Shown in pieces: positions 23,292 through 32,380 of a stretch of DNA of 32,587 bases; the stretch's first letter is position 1, and each line of letters opens with the position of its first letter. The notes below the pieces were generated by a model, which worked only from the letters and a program-made list of their open reading frames with translations, was not told where the DNA came from and did not search any database. Position numbers and translations under genes: made by a program. The stretch is taken from NCBI GenBank assembly GCA_024401715.1, contig JAKSKO010000024.1, positions 1 to 32,587 of the forward strand, in the 5' to 3' direction. The stretch comes from Bacteroidales bacterium. Its GTDB lineage: Bacteria; Bacteroidota; Bacteroidia; Bacteroidales; UBA932.

Positions 23292-25271
23292 TTATTTCAC
23301 GAATTTTCTTACACACTGCAGGGCAAAAAGCCTTCTGCCACCGCCCCAGAGTACAATCTCGCCATTAGGGCCGTACTCAGGGTGCTCCGGTTTCATCCTC
23401 ACCTGCAGATAGGTCTTGTCATTTTCCGAAATTGCGGCCTCGGCAGACAGCCACTTTTTGTCCAATTCCGGAATCACAATGGAAGACGGGCTATCCATCG
23501 GGAATGGCGGAACGTAGAACATGGCGTTCAGTATAGTACCCGTCTCTTCATAGGAGAGCTGGTATACAGTAATTCCATATTCAGCGAACTTGTTATAGAA
23601 GTCTCCCGAAGAAAGTTTCACAAGCTCCGCACCGTTCTCTGTAGTAAGGCCGCCTGTCATCATAAAGCAGATGTCATCATACTTAATCTCCGGCCAGAAA
23701 CCATAGTCCATCCTCACCACTACAAGGGCAAGCACATTGCTCTCCTTGCGGAGAATGACAGCAACGTCTTGTCCGTCCATAAACATCATCAGCTCTGGTA
23801 CAAAAGACTTTGGATTGCTGCTGTCCGGGGTAGTTACCGAAACGTAGTCGTCATATGGGTATTCTTCCGCCCCCTCAACCGGGAGGTCCAGATAAGCCAC
23901 AGAGTCAAACTCCGTATCACACGCAAGCAGTACATTCTCGTATGAGTACATGCTGTTATACATTACGGTGTAGATCTCTTCGGTACCATACTGTGCTTTC
24001 AGCATGCTGTAGTGCTCATCCTTGTCTGTACTGCGCCAGAATGCTGCACCCTTCACACCCATATTGTATGCGGTATTCAACGGATAAACCATTCCTTTAC
24101 TTTCCTTGCCCATCTGTACGGCATTCGCAACCACATACTTCCTGTACTCGTCTTTCACAGACTTCCTGTCTGCACTAAGCAACAGGGCGTCAAAGTCTCC
24201 TTTTTCCATCATATATGCAGGAAGGACAAGCACGAGGGCCGAACGCTCCGCGCTGCTGTTCTGCTCGGCAACAATCATGTAATGCATGTCCTTGATGACA
24301 TTGGAAGAGCTTCCGCTATCATCCCTCTTGGCCCTCAACCACTGTCCCTCAGAGGTTGAAAGCATACCGCCATCGTTGCCGAAAATCACGAAACCGGCAC
24401 CCTCTGCTGCGGAAATAACCACAGGACAACCGTTAGGATATACGGTTGAGTTCTGGATATACTGGCCCAGCACATTCAGCTCGATGGTCTCAGGACAGTT
24501 TACATAAAGTATATCCTTGCAACCCTTTATGCCAATCTGCAAATCGGAAACAGGCTGGTTACCTGCAGAGAGGTCCTGGAAATAAATTCTTGAAGACGCG
24601 TCCTCCAACGGAAGCTTGTCTGCAACTCCCTTGAAAACAAGGAAGGAAGTGCCGCTCTCTGCAGAAGTTGCACTGGATTCAAACCACTCCGGGTGGTTAG
24701 GGTCTATGCTCCAGTTGAAGTTTGCCTCCACCTTAACCGGCAGGACATAGCCTGCAAGGCCGTCCGGCCATGTCATCAAAAGGCTTGAAGACGCCTTGTC
24801 CTCATATTCGTAATCTCCTGTCTCGGTTTGTACGAAATGGCCATCGGCATCTTTCTTTGCGGCATATATCAAAAGGGAACGTTCTTTTGCTGAAAGAGTT
24901 ATTTTTATGAAATCCTTTGTCTGCTTTCCCATAGCCATCACTATGGTGCAGCTTACAGGCTCGAACACCTCAACGGCCTCGGCACATATCTTTACGGTAT
25001 GGCTTCCCTTGCCGCCTTTCAGGTTATAGTCCTTGGATCCGTTGTTGTCTATATAGAAATAACGGGTCATTGCCGTAGGAATGGTGATTTTCCAGTCCAT
25101 ATTGGCGCTGAACGGCACGGAAACAGACTGTCCCGCAGCCACCGTCTTTACCACAAGATCCGGAAATACCGGGTCCACGGGATCCGGGGCTGGTGTTGGA
25201 TTCTTTTTCTCACACGCGATTGCTGCAAGAACCATTGCAGCAGCAAGCAATATATTGATTAACTTTTTCAT
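23292..25271 (-). CDS. large lipoprotein with BACON-like N-terminus
   Basis: 659 residues, lipobox AIAC (Cys20), then a Pro-rich linker (PTPAPDPVDPVFP) that would hold the protein off the membrane. Residues about 40-240 contain Ig-like repeats resembling BACON (QSVSVPFSANMDWKITIP; VEANFNWSIDPNHPEWFESSA). The remaining 400 residues are not recognised; one possibility is DUF5003, which I cannot confirm. There is no protease or hydrolase motif. Its place between the DUF4843-like and leucine-rich-repeat genes suggests another cell-surface binding component. Gaps on each side are 10-12 bases. Confidence 0.85.
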   Translation of the reverse strand: MKKLINILLAAAMVLAAIACEKKNPTPAPDPVDPVFPDLVVKTVAAGQSVSVPFSANMDWKITIPTAMTRYFYIDNNGSKDYNLKGGKGSHTVKICAEAVEVFEPVSCTIVMAMGKQTKDFIKITLSAKERSLLIYAAKKDADGHFVQTETGDYEYEDKASSSLLMTWPDGLAGYVLPVKVEANFNWSIDPNHPEWFESSATSAESGTSFLVFKGVADKLPLEDASSRIYFQDLSAGNQPVSDLQIGIKGCKDILYVNCPETIELNVLGQYIQNSTVYPNGCPVVISAAEGAGFVIFGNDGGMLSTSEGQWLRAKRDDSGSSSNVIKDMHYMIVAEQNSSAERSALVLVLPAYMMEKGDFDALLLSADRKSVKDEYRKYVVANAVQMGKESKGMVYPLNTAYNMGVKGAAFWRSTDKDEHYSMLKAQYGTEEIYTVMYNSMYSYENVLLACDTEFDSVAYLDLPVEGAEEYPYDDYVSVTTPDSSNPKSFVPELMMFMDGQDVAVILRKESNVLALVVVRMDYGFWPEIKYDDICFMMTGGLTTENGAELVKLSSGDFYNKFAEYGITVYQLSYEETGTILNAMFYVPPFPMDSPSSIVIPELDKKWLSAEAAISENDKTYLQVRMKPEHPEYGPNGEIVLWGGGRRLFALQCVRKFVK

Positions 25272-25283
25272 AATTCAGTAAGA

Positions 25284-26189
25284 TTAAAAACCGTCTTCGT
25301 CTTTAAGGCGCTGGGCCTCTTCGTCACTAACCCAATCTATCTCCGTGAGGAAATGGCCAACGGTACCAACCTCAGCACCGATGTTCTCCACAAAGAAACG
25401 ATTCACAAGCACCGCAACACCGGCATGTCCGAAGAAATAGCTGGGGCCCTGGGCACTCTTTTCTATAAGTATATGATCATCACCATGCACCATGCCGAAG
25501 ATAGTGGCCTCATCGCTTGCAACCTGGCCAGCAGGCATGTTTACTGTTGGGTTTACAGGATCGGTATCATCATCAAAAACAATCGTAACATCATAGCCAT
25601 CCCTAAGGAAGCTCTCCAGAACAACTCCATTCTCATACTCGTCGCTGGCATGGGTATGGATAAGCCTCTGAAACATTCCGGTGAGGGAATACTGGAAAAG
25701 GAACATGGAACTTACCATGGCCCAGCCTGTGAATTTCTCTATTCGGAACTTTTCATTGCGCTGGAAACGCACTTTGGTCTTGTCCCCGTAAAAGTCCATC
25801 ACAAGGTCATTCGGGGTAACAAGCTTCAGGGTGAAATATTTCTCTTTGCCGGCCTCCAGATTCTCCTGCACTCCGGTAACACGTATGTTTGCGGAAAGCT
25901 CACCGGCCTTGATGGTGAAATTGTTGTTCTCGAGACGGAAATCCCTCACCTCGGCGGCCGATGATTCGGCATCCAGGATTTCAACAGCGAAACTGCGGTC
26001 GTAAGGGCGGGCAACCGTGCTCACCACCGGTACGTCAAATGAAAGGATATCCTCACGCAGGACATACAATTTTGATGTATCGGCAAACATCACATATTCC
26101 TTGTCGTCATAAGTGACATACTGCTCCTTACAACTCTGACCACAAGCCAGAACTGTCGCCATAACAAATATATAGAGGTATCTTTTCAT
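25284..26189 (-). CDS. DUF4843-like lipoprotein
   Basis: 301 residues, lipobox GQSC (Cys20). The start of the mature part (YVTYDDKEYVMFADTS), the segment FDVPVVSTVARPYDRSFAVEI, and the middle region with FTLKLVTPNDLVMDFYGDKTKVRF fit the DUF4843 family, which commonly follows susD in Bacteroidota loci. Two Ig-like beta sandwiches are likely. It probably acts as an accessory surface binding protein of the SusCD complex. It lies two bases after the susD stop codon. Confidence 0.88.
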   Translation of the reverse strand: MKRYLYIFVMATVLACGQSCKEQYVTYDDKEYVMFADTSKLYVLREDILSFDVPVVSTVARPYDRSFAVEILDAESSAAEVRDFRLENNNFTIKAGELSANIRVTGVQENLEAGKEKYFTLKLVTPNDLVMDFYGDKTKVRFQRNEKFRIEKFTGWAMVSSMFLFQYSLTGMFQRLIHTHASDEYENGVVLESFLRDGYDVTIVFDDDTDPVNPTVNMPAGQVASDEATIFGMVHGDDHILIEKSAQGPSYFFGHAGVAVLVNRFFVENIGAEVGTVGHFLTEIDWVSDEEAQRLKDEDGF

Positions 26190-26191
26190 AA

Positions 26192-27712
26192 TTACTTGTT
26201 GCTTTCATTAGGCTGTATCTGGCTTCCCGGGCTTTCCAACTCGTGGATAGGGATAGGCCATACAAACAGCGGATTATCCGCTTCCACCTTCAGGCTGCTG
26301 CCCTCCAGAAGGCTCTCGGTCTGCGGTTTACGCTCGAAACCCATATGCCAGCGCTTCAGGTCGTTAAGGCGGAAGCCCTCCATATAAAGCTCACGCACGC
26401 GCTCGTCACTGATATACTTAAGCCAGTTGCTTTCGTTAAGAGTTACGGCACCGCTGAAAGAGTAGCGGGCTTTGTGCAGGGCAGTCACATCCGCTGCACC
26501 TTTCTGGTACAGTCCCTGCTGGCAATAAGCCTCGGCACGAATCAGATACTGTTCCGCAAGGCGGAAAGGTTTCGGCATGTTAAGCTCGTACAGCAGATTG
26601 CTCTGGATAAAGTTCCTGTTGCCGAAGTATTTCACAAGCACAGGCCATACAAGACCGTGCGGATATCCTGTCTGCACCTCAAGGAAATAGCTTTCGAAAC
26701 GCTTGTCGTTCTTGTCAAAGATGCCAAGAATCCAGGAAGAAGGAACGAAATCCGGATAATAATAGGTGTAGTCTGTTGTAAGGTGAAGGAAAGGAGATCC
26801 CAGGGTTCCTCCGAAAGATGTGGCGGTGAAACCCACTTTCCAGATAACCTCCGTACCGGAATCATACTGCCACAGATAGTCGAAATAACTTAATCCGGCC
26901 GATGAATATATGGTATTTGTGGTACTGAGTTCATACTTGTCTTTCTTGTCAAGAACCTTTGTGGAGTAGTCCACGGCAGCTTCCCAATCCTGCATATACA
27001 GGGCAACGCGCGCATGAAGCGCCTGCGCTGTGGTAATGGTGAAATACACGTTGTTGTATCCGAGGTCGTCCTCCTCCAGAAGCAGTTCCTCCGCCTTTGC
27101 AAGATCGTCCAGAACGAACTGGTAGCTGTCTTTCAGGGAAGCGCGGATGGCAGGCTCGCTGCCGTCATATTTGCTAACGAGCACAACGCCCAACTCATCG
27201 GCGGCTGTCACCGGGTCATAGGCCTTGCAGAACAGCTTCAGGAGCTCTGAATACGCAAGGGCACGGCTCACATAAACCTCACCCTCGAAATCGGTGAGGA
27301 CTTCAAGAGTCTTGTCGTCCTTTATTGTCTTGCGAAGCGCAGGCAATTTGGAAAGGAAGAAGTTACAATCTCCAATAACAGCATAAAGGGCTGCGTAAAC
27401 AGACTCCACATGACGGTTTGTACCAAGAATCTCCCACTGCCATATATCCACATAGGCGTTGGTGTTGCCGTTTATGGCATACACAAGGTCTGCCTGAATA
27501 TCAGGAAGTATGGTAAGAAGCCCGCTGTAAAGGGCAGCGCTTTTCCAATCGGCATAAATGCCAACCAGCACCTGCTCTGCCTCCTCGTATGTATTCATGG
27601 CGTCCTCCAGACGTATTGCATCAGAAGGCTCTTTTTCCAGGCAGGAGCTTGCACAGATGGCAAACAACGCTGCCGCAAAAACTGAAATTATATTTCTGTA
27701 TATCTTTTTCAT
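26192..27712 (-). CDS. SusD/RagB-family nutrient-binding lipoprotein
   Basis: 506 residues from the ATG at 27712. The lipobox is ASSC (Cys24). It starts with the SusD pattern CLEKEPSDAIRLEDAMNTYEEAEQVLVGIYADW and ends with the RagB/SusD C-terminal domain: RLAEQYLIRAEAYCQQG (TPR helix), DERVRELYMEGFRLNDLKRWHMG, FVWPIPIHELE. It forms the lid of the SusCD pedal-bin transporter at the cell surface. A TTG two codons upstream of the ATG also lies in frame, but the ATG follows a Shine-Dalgarno (GGGGAGGA) at good distance. It lies 16 bases after the susC stop codon. Confidence 0.95.
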   Translation of the reverse strand: MKKIYRNIISVFAAALFAICASSCLEKEPSDAIRLEDAMNTYEEAEQVLVGIYADWKSAALYSGLLTILPDIQADLVYAINGNTNAYVDIWQWEILGTNRHVESVYAALYAVIGDCNFFLSKLPALRKTIKDDKTLEVLTDFEGEVYVSRALAYSELLKLFCKAYDPVTAADELGVVLVSKYDGSEPAIRASLKDSYQFVLDDLAKAEELLLEEDDLGYNNVYFTITTAQALHARVALYMQDWEAAVDYSTKVLDKKDKYELSTTNTIYSSAGLSYFDYLWQYDSGTEVIWKVGFTATSFGGTLGSPFLHLTTDYTYYYPDFVPSSWILGIFDKNDKRFESYFLEVQTGYPHGLVWPVLVKYFGNRNFIQSNLLYELNMPKPFRLAEQYLIRAEAYCQQGLYQKGAADVTALHKARYSFSGAVTLNESNWLKYISDERVRELYMEGFRLNDLKRWHMGFERKPQTESLLEGSSLKVEADNPLFVWPIPIHELESPGSQIQPNESNK

Positions 27713-27718
27713 CGTCAA

Positions 27719-27726
27719 ATCCTCCC
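27719..27726 (-). promoter_or_regulatory. Strong ribosome-binding site before susD
   Basis: On the minus strand GGGGAGGA ends six bases before the susD ATG, within the 16-base gap after susC. It supports the ATG at 27712 as the start. Confidence 0.7.
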
Positions 27727-27728
27727 CG

Positions 27729-30671
27729 CTAGAATGTAAGGTCTATACCGAAAGTGTACTGGCGGCTCATCGGATACTGGGCCGCATATATGTTGGATGT
27801 TCCTTCCGGATCCAGACCGCTGAAGCGTGTGACTGTTAGCAGGTTCTGGCCCTGGAAATAAACCCTTGCACCCCTGAACACACGGCTGCGCTCCAGCAGG
27901 CTCTTCGGGAGGGAATATGAAAGCATGAGGTTCTTCAGACGCAGGAAAGAGGCATCTTCCAAAAGGCGGCTGTCGAACTCCGTATAGACACCGTGACGCG
28001 GAATATCAGTTACATCACCCGGCTGTTTCCAACGCTTCAGCAGACGCCTGCTCTGGTTATAGGATTGGAAACGTCCGTTACTCTCGTCGAAATAGCGGTC
28101 GTTGTTTATCATCCAGCGGTCCGCCACCCAGCTGAACTGGGCAGACAATGCAAGTCCCTTCCACGAAAGCTGTGTACCGAAGCCTCCCTGCCATGGTGCG
28201 AAATAACTTTTACCCACAAGCACTTTATCGCTATCCCTGAGAACTGTCGTAAGATTTCCGTCCTTGTCGTACCACAGAGGATCACCGTTGGCAGGATTCA
28301 CACCCGCGAAACGGTTGATATAGAACTCTCCCACAGGGTGTCCCACAACAAGTTTGGTGCTTGTATTCGCAGTCTCGTACTCCTTTACGCCGTTATACAG
28401 CTCCGTGATGACGTTGTGATTATAGCTGAAGTTCGCATTGACATTCCATCGGAAATCTCCGGCTTGAACAGCAAGCGCATTGAAGTTGAGTTCGAGACCT
28501 GTATTGTCCATACCACCCACATTGTCCCAACGGTAGCCAAAGCCGTTTGAAGTTGTGTAGGTAAGCGGCACGGACATGAGCATGTTGTACGTATGTTTGT
28601 GATAAAACTCCAAATCAACGTCCAGACGGCTCCAGAATCCCAGGTGAAGGGCCACGTTGGTGCTCCATGTTGTCTCCCAGGTTAGGTTCTCGTTACCCAT
28701 CTGGGAAGGAACCATTCCGGCCTGTCCCACATAATCGGCACCACCGGACATAAGGGCTATATGCTCGTAATTAGGGATTGAAGAGTTACCGGAGGTTCCG
28801 GTATTTACGGCAAGCTGGGCTGTTGTAAGCCAGTTCCTGCTGCCGCTCATAAACTCTTCGTTGCGCACGTCCCACATACCGCCAAGGGCCCAGAAAAGAC
28901 CCCAGCGGTTCTTTTTGCCGAAGCGTGAAGAACCGTCGGTGCGGATGGAACCCTCCGCATAGTATCTGTTCGCATAATTGTACTCTGCCCTGCCGAAGAA
29001 AGAGAGGAAAGAGTAGTCATTGCCCGATGTGCTGCCCCAACCTGTGACACGGGTACCGGTGGCAATGTCTGTAAGTTTGTCGTTGTTCTGGCCAGCAGCC
29101 TTCACATTGAAAGCCTCAAAATGATATTTCACACCCTCCTGGCCCAACAGGAAATGGAAATCATGGATTTTCTCTATATCGAACTCGTAGTTCAGAGTAT
29201 TGGTTATCGAAAGAGTCATTGCATCGGTACTCTGACGTGATGCCGTACCATCGCCCTGGTTCGGAGCATAGCTTGGGAAGCTCTGGCTGAGTGCTGTTAC
29301 GTGTGAATAATCCACACCGCCCTGAACCCTGTAGGTAAGACCCTTGTAGAGGGTGAAATCGGAGAAGACCGATGTGAAAAGCTTGTACTTCTTGTACTTA
29401 AGCGGGTTGTTCGCAGACCATTCCAACGGGTTCTGGCCCGTACCCTTCCAGCTGCCGTCATTAATGCTTGCAAGAGAGCCGTCCGCTTTGTATGGGCTGT
29501 AGTACGGAAGCATGAAACGGGCTGCCGAAATCGGAGTGACAAGGGTATAAGCGCCTTCATCGGCCTGCTCGATATCCTGATAGTTCAGGTTCAGGTTGAT
29601 ACCTATGCGCATCCATGATGCGGCCTTTCTCTCCAGATTTGTCTTGAAGGAATAGCGACGGAAAGCAGAGCCTATCGCAATACCGTCCTGGTCATAGAAA
29701 CCGCCCGAGATATAGTAATTGGTTTTATCGTCGGCGCCGGAAACACTAAGCTCGTAGCTCTGCAGCAGGGCATTGTTCCTGTAGACCTCATTAAGCCAGT
29801 TGACGTTTATCTTTGAGAGGAAATCATAATCCTTGCCCTCTGTAAGGCCTATCTCTTTTTCGTACTGTATACGCTCCGGAGTGGACATCAGATCCCAATT
29901 TCCGTGTGCAATACGGCCCATACCAAGCTGGGTGTGAAACTCTATCACAGCCCTATCGGCCTGACGTCCCCTCTTGGTTGTGATTACAACAACACCGTTT
30001 GCGGCACGGGCACCGTAGATGGCGGTACTTGAGGCATCTTTCAGCACGGATAGATTCTCTATATCGGCCGGATTGATGGTATTGAAATCGGCTGCCGAGA
30101 TTGGCATGCCGTCCAGAATATACAATGGAGCGGTGCCGCTGTTGATACTGTTTATACCGCGTATGGTCATAGTGGCAGATGAACTTGGCTCGCCGCTGTT
30201 ACTGAGGACGGTGAGACCTGCAACCTGGCCCTGAAGCGCCTGATCGAAAGCCGGAGCGGGAGTTGCCTCCAGTTTGTCCGCCTTCACCGAAGCCACGGAG
30301 CCGGCAACGGTTCCCTTGCGGCGCACACCATAGGCGATAACCACAGACTCCTCAATCATGAGTTTGTCATCTTCAAGGGCGAAATCATGATACCACTCCT
30401 GCATACCGCCCGGCACGGTAACTTTCTGCTCTGCGTAACCAAGGGCGCTTACGGTTATCTGCGCACCGGAAGGGGCCGATATGCTGTATTTACCATCCAT
30501 ATCCGTCACCACTCCATTTCCGGAACCTGCCATGACAGCCGCACCTACAAGAGGCTGGTTGTCAAACGCATCCGTAACAACACCGGAAACCCGCACCATT
30601 CTCTGGGCCCAGGCCACCGATGCAAACATCAGAAAAAAAACGACTGCGATTATTTTCTTATTCAACTGCAT
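27729..30671 (-). CDS. SusC/RagA-family TonB-dependent outer-membrane transporter
   Basis: 980 residues, a little short for the family. It has a signal peptide ending VAWAQ, then a carboxypeptidase-regulatory-like beta domain (VSGVVTDAFDNQPLVGAAVMAG, about 27-100). A TonB-box-like VVIAYG lies near 110. The plug domain carries the SusC signature PADIENLSVLKDASSTAIYGARAANGVVVITTKRG (about 200-235), followed by a 22-strand barrel ending in YTFGIDLTF, with the terminal aromatic residue expected of barrel proteins. There is no STN domain, so it is not a FecA-like signalling transporter. It is the first gene of a long unit. The length and composition of the imported cargo cannot be read from sequence, but the neighbours point to peptides. 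Confidence 0.96.
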   Translation of the reverse strand: MQLNKKIIAVVFFLMFASVAWAQRMVRVSGVVTDAFDNQPLVGAAVMAGSGNGVVTDMDGKYSISAPSGAQITVSALGYAEQKVTVPGGMQEWYHDFALEDDKLMIEESVVIAYGVRRKGTVAGSVASVKADKLEATPAPAFDQALQGQVAGLTVLSNSGEPSSSATMTIRGINSINSGTAPLYILDGMPISAADFNTINPADIENLSVLKDASSTAIYGARAANGVVVITTKRGRQADRAVIEFHTQLGMGRIAHGNWDLMSTPERIQYEKEIGLTEGKDYDFLSKINVNWLNEVYRNNALLQSYELSVSGADDKTNYYISGGFYDQDGIAIGSAFRRYSFKTNLERKAASWMRIGINLNLNYQDIEQADEGAYTLVTPISAARFMLPYYSPYKADGSLASINDGSWKGTGQNPLEWSANNPLKYKKYKLFTSVFSDFTLYKGLTYRVQGGVDYSHVTALSQSFPSYAPNQGDGTASRQSTDAMTLSITNTLNYEFDIEKIHDFHFLLGQEGVKYHFEAFNVKAAGQNNDKLTDIATGTRVTGWGSTSGNDYSFLSFFGRAEYNYANRYYAEGSIRTDGSSRFGKKNRWGLFWALGGMWDVRNEEFMSGSRNWLTTAQLAVNTGTSGNSSIPNYEHIALMSGGADYVGQAGMVPSQMGNENLTWETTWSTNVALHLGFWSRLDVDLEFYHKHTYNMLMSVPLTYTTSNGFGYRWDNVGGMDNTGLELNFNALAVQAGDFRWNVNANFSYNHNVITELYNGVKEYETANTSTKLVVGHPVGEFYINRFAGVNPANGDPLWYDKDGNLTTVLRDSDKVLVGKSYFAPWQGGFGTQLSWKGLALSAQFSWVADRWMINNDRYFDESNGRFQSYNQSRRLLKRWKQPGDVTDIPRHGVYTEFDSRLLEDASFLRLKNLMLSYSLPKSLLERSRVFRGARVYFQGQNLLTVTRFSGLDPEGTSNIYAAQYPMSRQYTFGIDLTF

Positions 30672-30701
30672 CTATTCTAATTTGGTTGGATTAAACTCCC
30701 C

Positions 30702-30725
30702 GTACACATACGCGCGCATGTATAC
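30702..30725. promoter_or_regulatory. 24-bp inverted repeat in the susC leader
   Basis: GTACACATACGC / GCGCATGTATAC: 10 of 12 positions are symmetric and the other two can pair as G-U in RNA. It lies just after the expected transcription start (near 30729) and 31 bases before the susC ATG. It could be an operator or a 5' mRNA hairpin. Confidence 0.5.
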
Positions 30726-30735
30726 ACAAGGGGTG

Positions 30736-30766
30736 CAAAGATACAAAAAATAGGCCGGAACGCAAA
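30736..30766 (-). promoter_or_regulatory. Promoter of the susC-led unit
   Basis: Minus-strand TTTG (30766-30763), 19 bases, TATCTTTG (30743-30736). The TTTG lies in the loop of the ompA terminator hairpin. The 5' leader to the susC ATG is about 58 bases. Confidence 0.8.
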
Positions 30767-30774
30767 TTCCGGCC
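30745..30774 (-). terminator. Terminator of ompA
   Basis: Minus-strand GGCCGGAA (30774-30767), loop TTTGCG, TTCCGGCC (30760-30753), then TATTTTTT. It begins 25 bases after the ompA stop codon. Confidence 0.88.
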
Positions 30775-30799
30775 CACTTTAATTCAAGTGATTTTTATG

Positions 30800-31939
30800 T
30801 TATTTTGAAAGGATAACTACACGTGAAAGGCTTGCTTTGTTGTAGAACATGTTCTCAACGCCACCCTTAGCGTCAACTTTAAGCTGAGACGGGTTAACAC
30901 CTTTGCCTACGAGATAGTCGTAAACAGCCTGAGCGCGTTTCTCTGAAAGCTTCTGGTTTGTCTTTACAGAACCTGTTCCCTTGTCCGCATAACCTGCAAC
31001 AGTGTAAACTGCGCGTGGGCTGCCAGCTTTGATAGCCTCAGCAAGCTGGTCAAGACGAACTTTGTCCTGCTGGTCGATAGTTGCACGGCCGATGGTGAAG
31101 AATACAGAGCTTGCTGCCGGATTGGCAACCTCAACCTCTTTGATAACCTCTTTCTCAACGATCTTCTCAACAATCTTCTCTACAGGAACCTCAACAGGAA
31201 CTTCAACAGTCTCAACACGGCCATATTTCTTTGCGAAGCCGTCCTTGCCGCGTTTGCCACCGATAGTGTATGCAAGGCGGAGAGTGAGGCGGTTGTTGAA
31301 CTCTGCTTTGCGGCCGCGTGAAGCGTCACCGAAAACTGAAGGAGTTACACCTGCACGGTATTCAAGACCGAGGCCTACATATTTGTTGATGTTGAAGCTG
31401 AGGCCAAGACCTGCAGTTGCACCGAAGCGGCCCACAACCTTGTTTGTCTCCTCAACAATGTAATAGCCCTCTGAATCAACGCTCTGCTCTGCTACAAACT
31501 GGCTGCCTTTGCTGCCGAAGTTCACTGTAGGACCCAAGAAGAGGTAGAAATCGCACAGAGGCATGTTAGCCTTGCTGAAAAGATGAGAGAAGTTCAAGAG
31601 ACCGTCAACATTAACTTCTCCGAAAAGCTGACCCCTTTTGCTCCAGAAATCAACATTTGACTGATTGAATGTCTTGTTCCTCTCGTTGTAGTTGAAAGTG
31701 CCTACGCCAAGGACAGCACGTGCACCCCAAACCGGTGTGAAGTACTGGCCGAACTCCAGATTGACATTCCAGCCTACAGTGTTAAGCAGAGAAGCATTAA
31801 CATTGTTGGTAGTGACAGGTGTTCCAATACCACCGCTGATACCGATAAAGAAATCTGTACCGATCTTCTCCTCCTGCGCACCGGCAGTGAAGGCACAGCC
31901 AACCAATGCAGCTGCTATAGCGATAAATTTAAGTTTCAT
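30800..31939 (-). CDS. OmpA-family outer-membrane protein
   Basis: 379 residues, signal peptide ending FTAGAQ. An N-terminal eight-strand-type barrel (DFFIGISGGIGTPV to LTLRLAYTIGG, about 28-225) is followed by a flexible linker of repeated Glu-Val-Pro and Glu-Lys-Ile-Val units (about 240-268). A peptidoglycan-binding OmpA C-terminal domain follows (SSVFFTIGRATID; VAGYADKGTGSVKTNQKLSEKRAQAVYDYLVGKGV). It resembles the major OmpA-like proteins of Bacteroidales. It links outer membrane to cell wall. It lies 33 bases after the gene for the His-rich-ended protein and has no consensus promoter in that gap, so the two are probably co-transcribed. Confidence 0.94.
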   Translation of the reverse strand: MKLKFIAIAAALVGCAFTAGAQEEKIGTDFFIGISGGIGTPVTTNNVNASLLNTVGWNVNLEFGQYFTPVWGARAVLGVGTFNYNERNKTFNQSNVDFWSKRGQLFGEVNVDGLLNFSHLFSKANMPLCDFYLFLGPTVNFGSKGSQFVAEQSVDSEGYYIVEETNKVVGRFGATAGLGLSFNINKYVGLGLEYRAGVTPSVFGDASRGRKAEFNNRLTLRLAYTIGGKRGKDGFAKKYGRVETVEVPVEVPVEKIVEKIVEKEVIKEVEVANPAASSVFFTIGRATIDQQDKVRLDQLAEAIKAGSPRAVYTVAGYADKGTGSVKTNQKLSEKRAQAVYDYLVGKGVNPSQLKVDAKGGVENMFYNKASLSRVVILSK

Positions 31940-31972
31940 AATGGTAAAAATTAGTTAAATGCTCATTGAAAA

Positions 31973-32380
31973 TTAGTCTGCCCAGATGATACCACCACCG
32001 GCATTGCCGCTGTAACCGTGAGTGTCGGCATGGCCCGAACCATGGTGATAATGACCCTCGTGGCCAGGAATTGCAGCCTCTACGTATTCTGCCTGAGTTG
32101 AATATTTGTAGAGTGTACCAGCGCCAACTTTCACTCTGGTCTTTACACGTACGATATCGAAATCATGGCTTATTGTTGTCTTTGTAGCATAAGCTGTATA
32201 CATTGCGAATGCAGAAACCTTGATATCAAGAGTTTTTTCCTCTACATTGACACCGGTATTGTAAAGTTTCTCAAGATCTTTGAGTTTCCTGAACTCTGCC
32301 ATAGAGATCTTTGTCATATCGTATGCCACTTCAGCCTTCTGACCATATATTGCATCGTACTTGACAGTAGTTTCAAGCAT
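31973..32380 (-). CDS. hypothetical protein with His-rich C-terminus, 5' end missing
   Basis: 135 residues from the first ATG. The same frame stays open upstream to 32419 with protein-like codons (GNWLVNETEF), and then hits a stop where the DNA turns AT-rich. No signal peptide is seen, although its neighbours are exported, so the real N-terminus is probably lost or lies elsewhere. Strand-like segments repeat (KTLDIKVSAFAMYTAYA, FDIVRVKTRVKVGAG). The end has a run rich in His and Gly (HEGHYHHGSGHADTHGYSG), able to bind metal. The family is not recognised. Probably a truncated gene or one cut by an assembly error. Confidence 0.65.
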   Translation of the reverse strand: MLETTVKYDAIYGQKAEVAYDMTKISMAEFRKLKDLEKLYNTGVNVEEKTLDIKVSAFAMYTAYATKTTISHDFDIVRVKTRVKVGAGTLYKYSTQAEYVEAAIPGHEGHYHHGSGHADTHGYSGNAGGGIIWAD

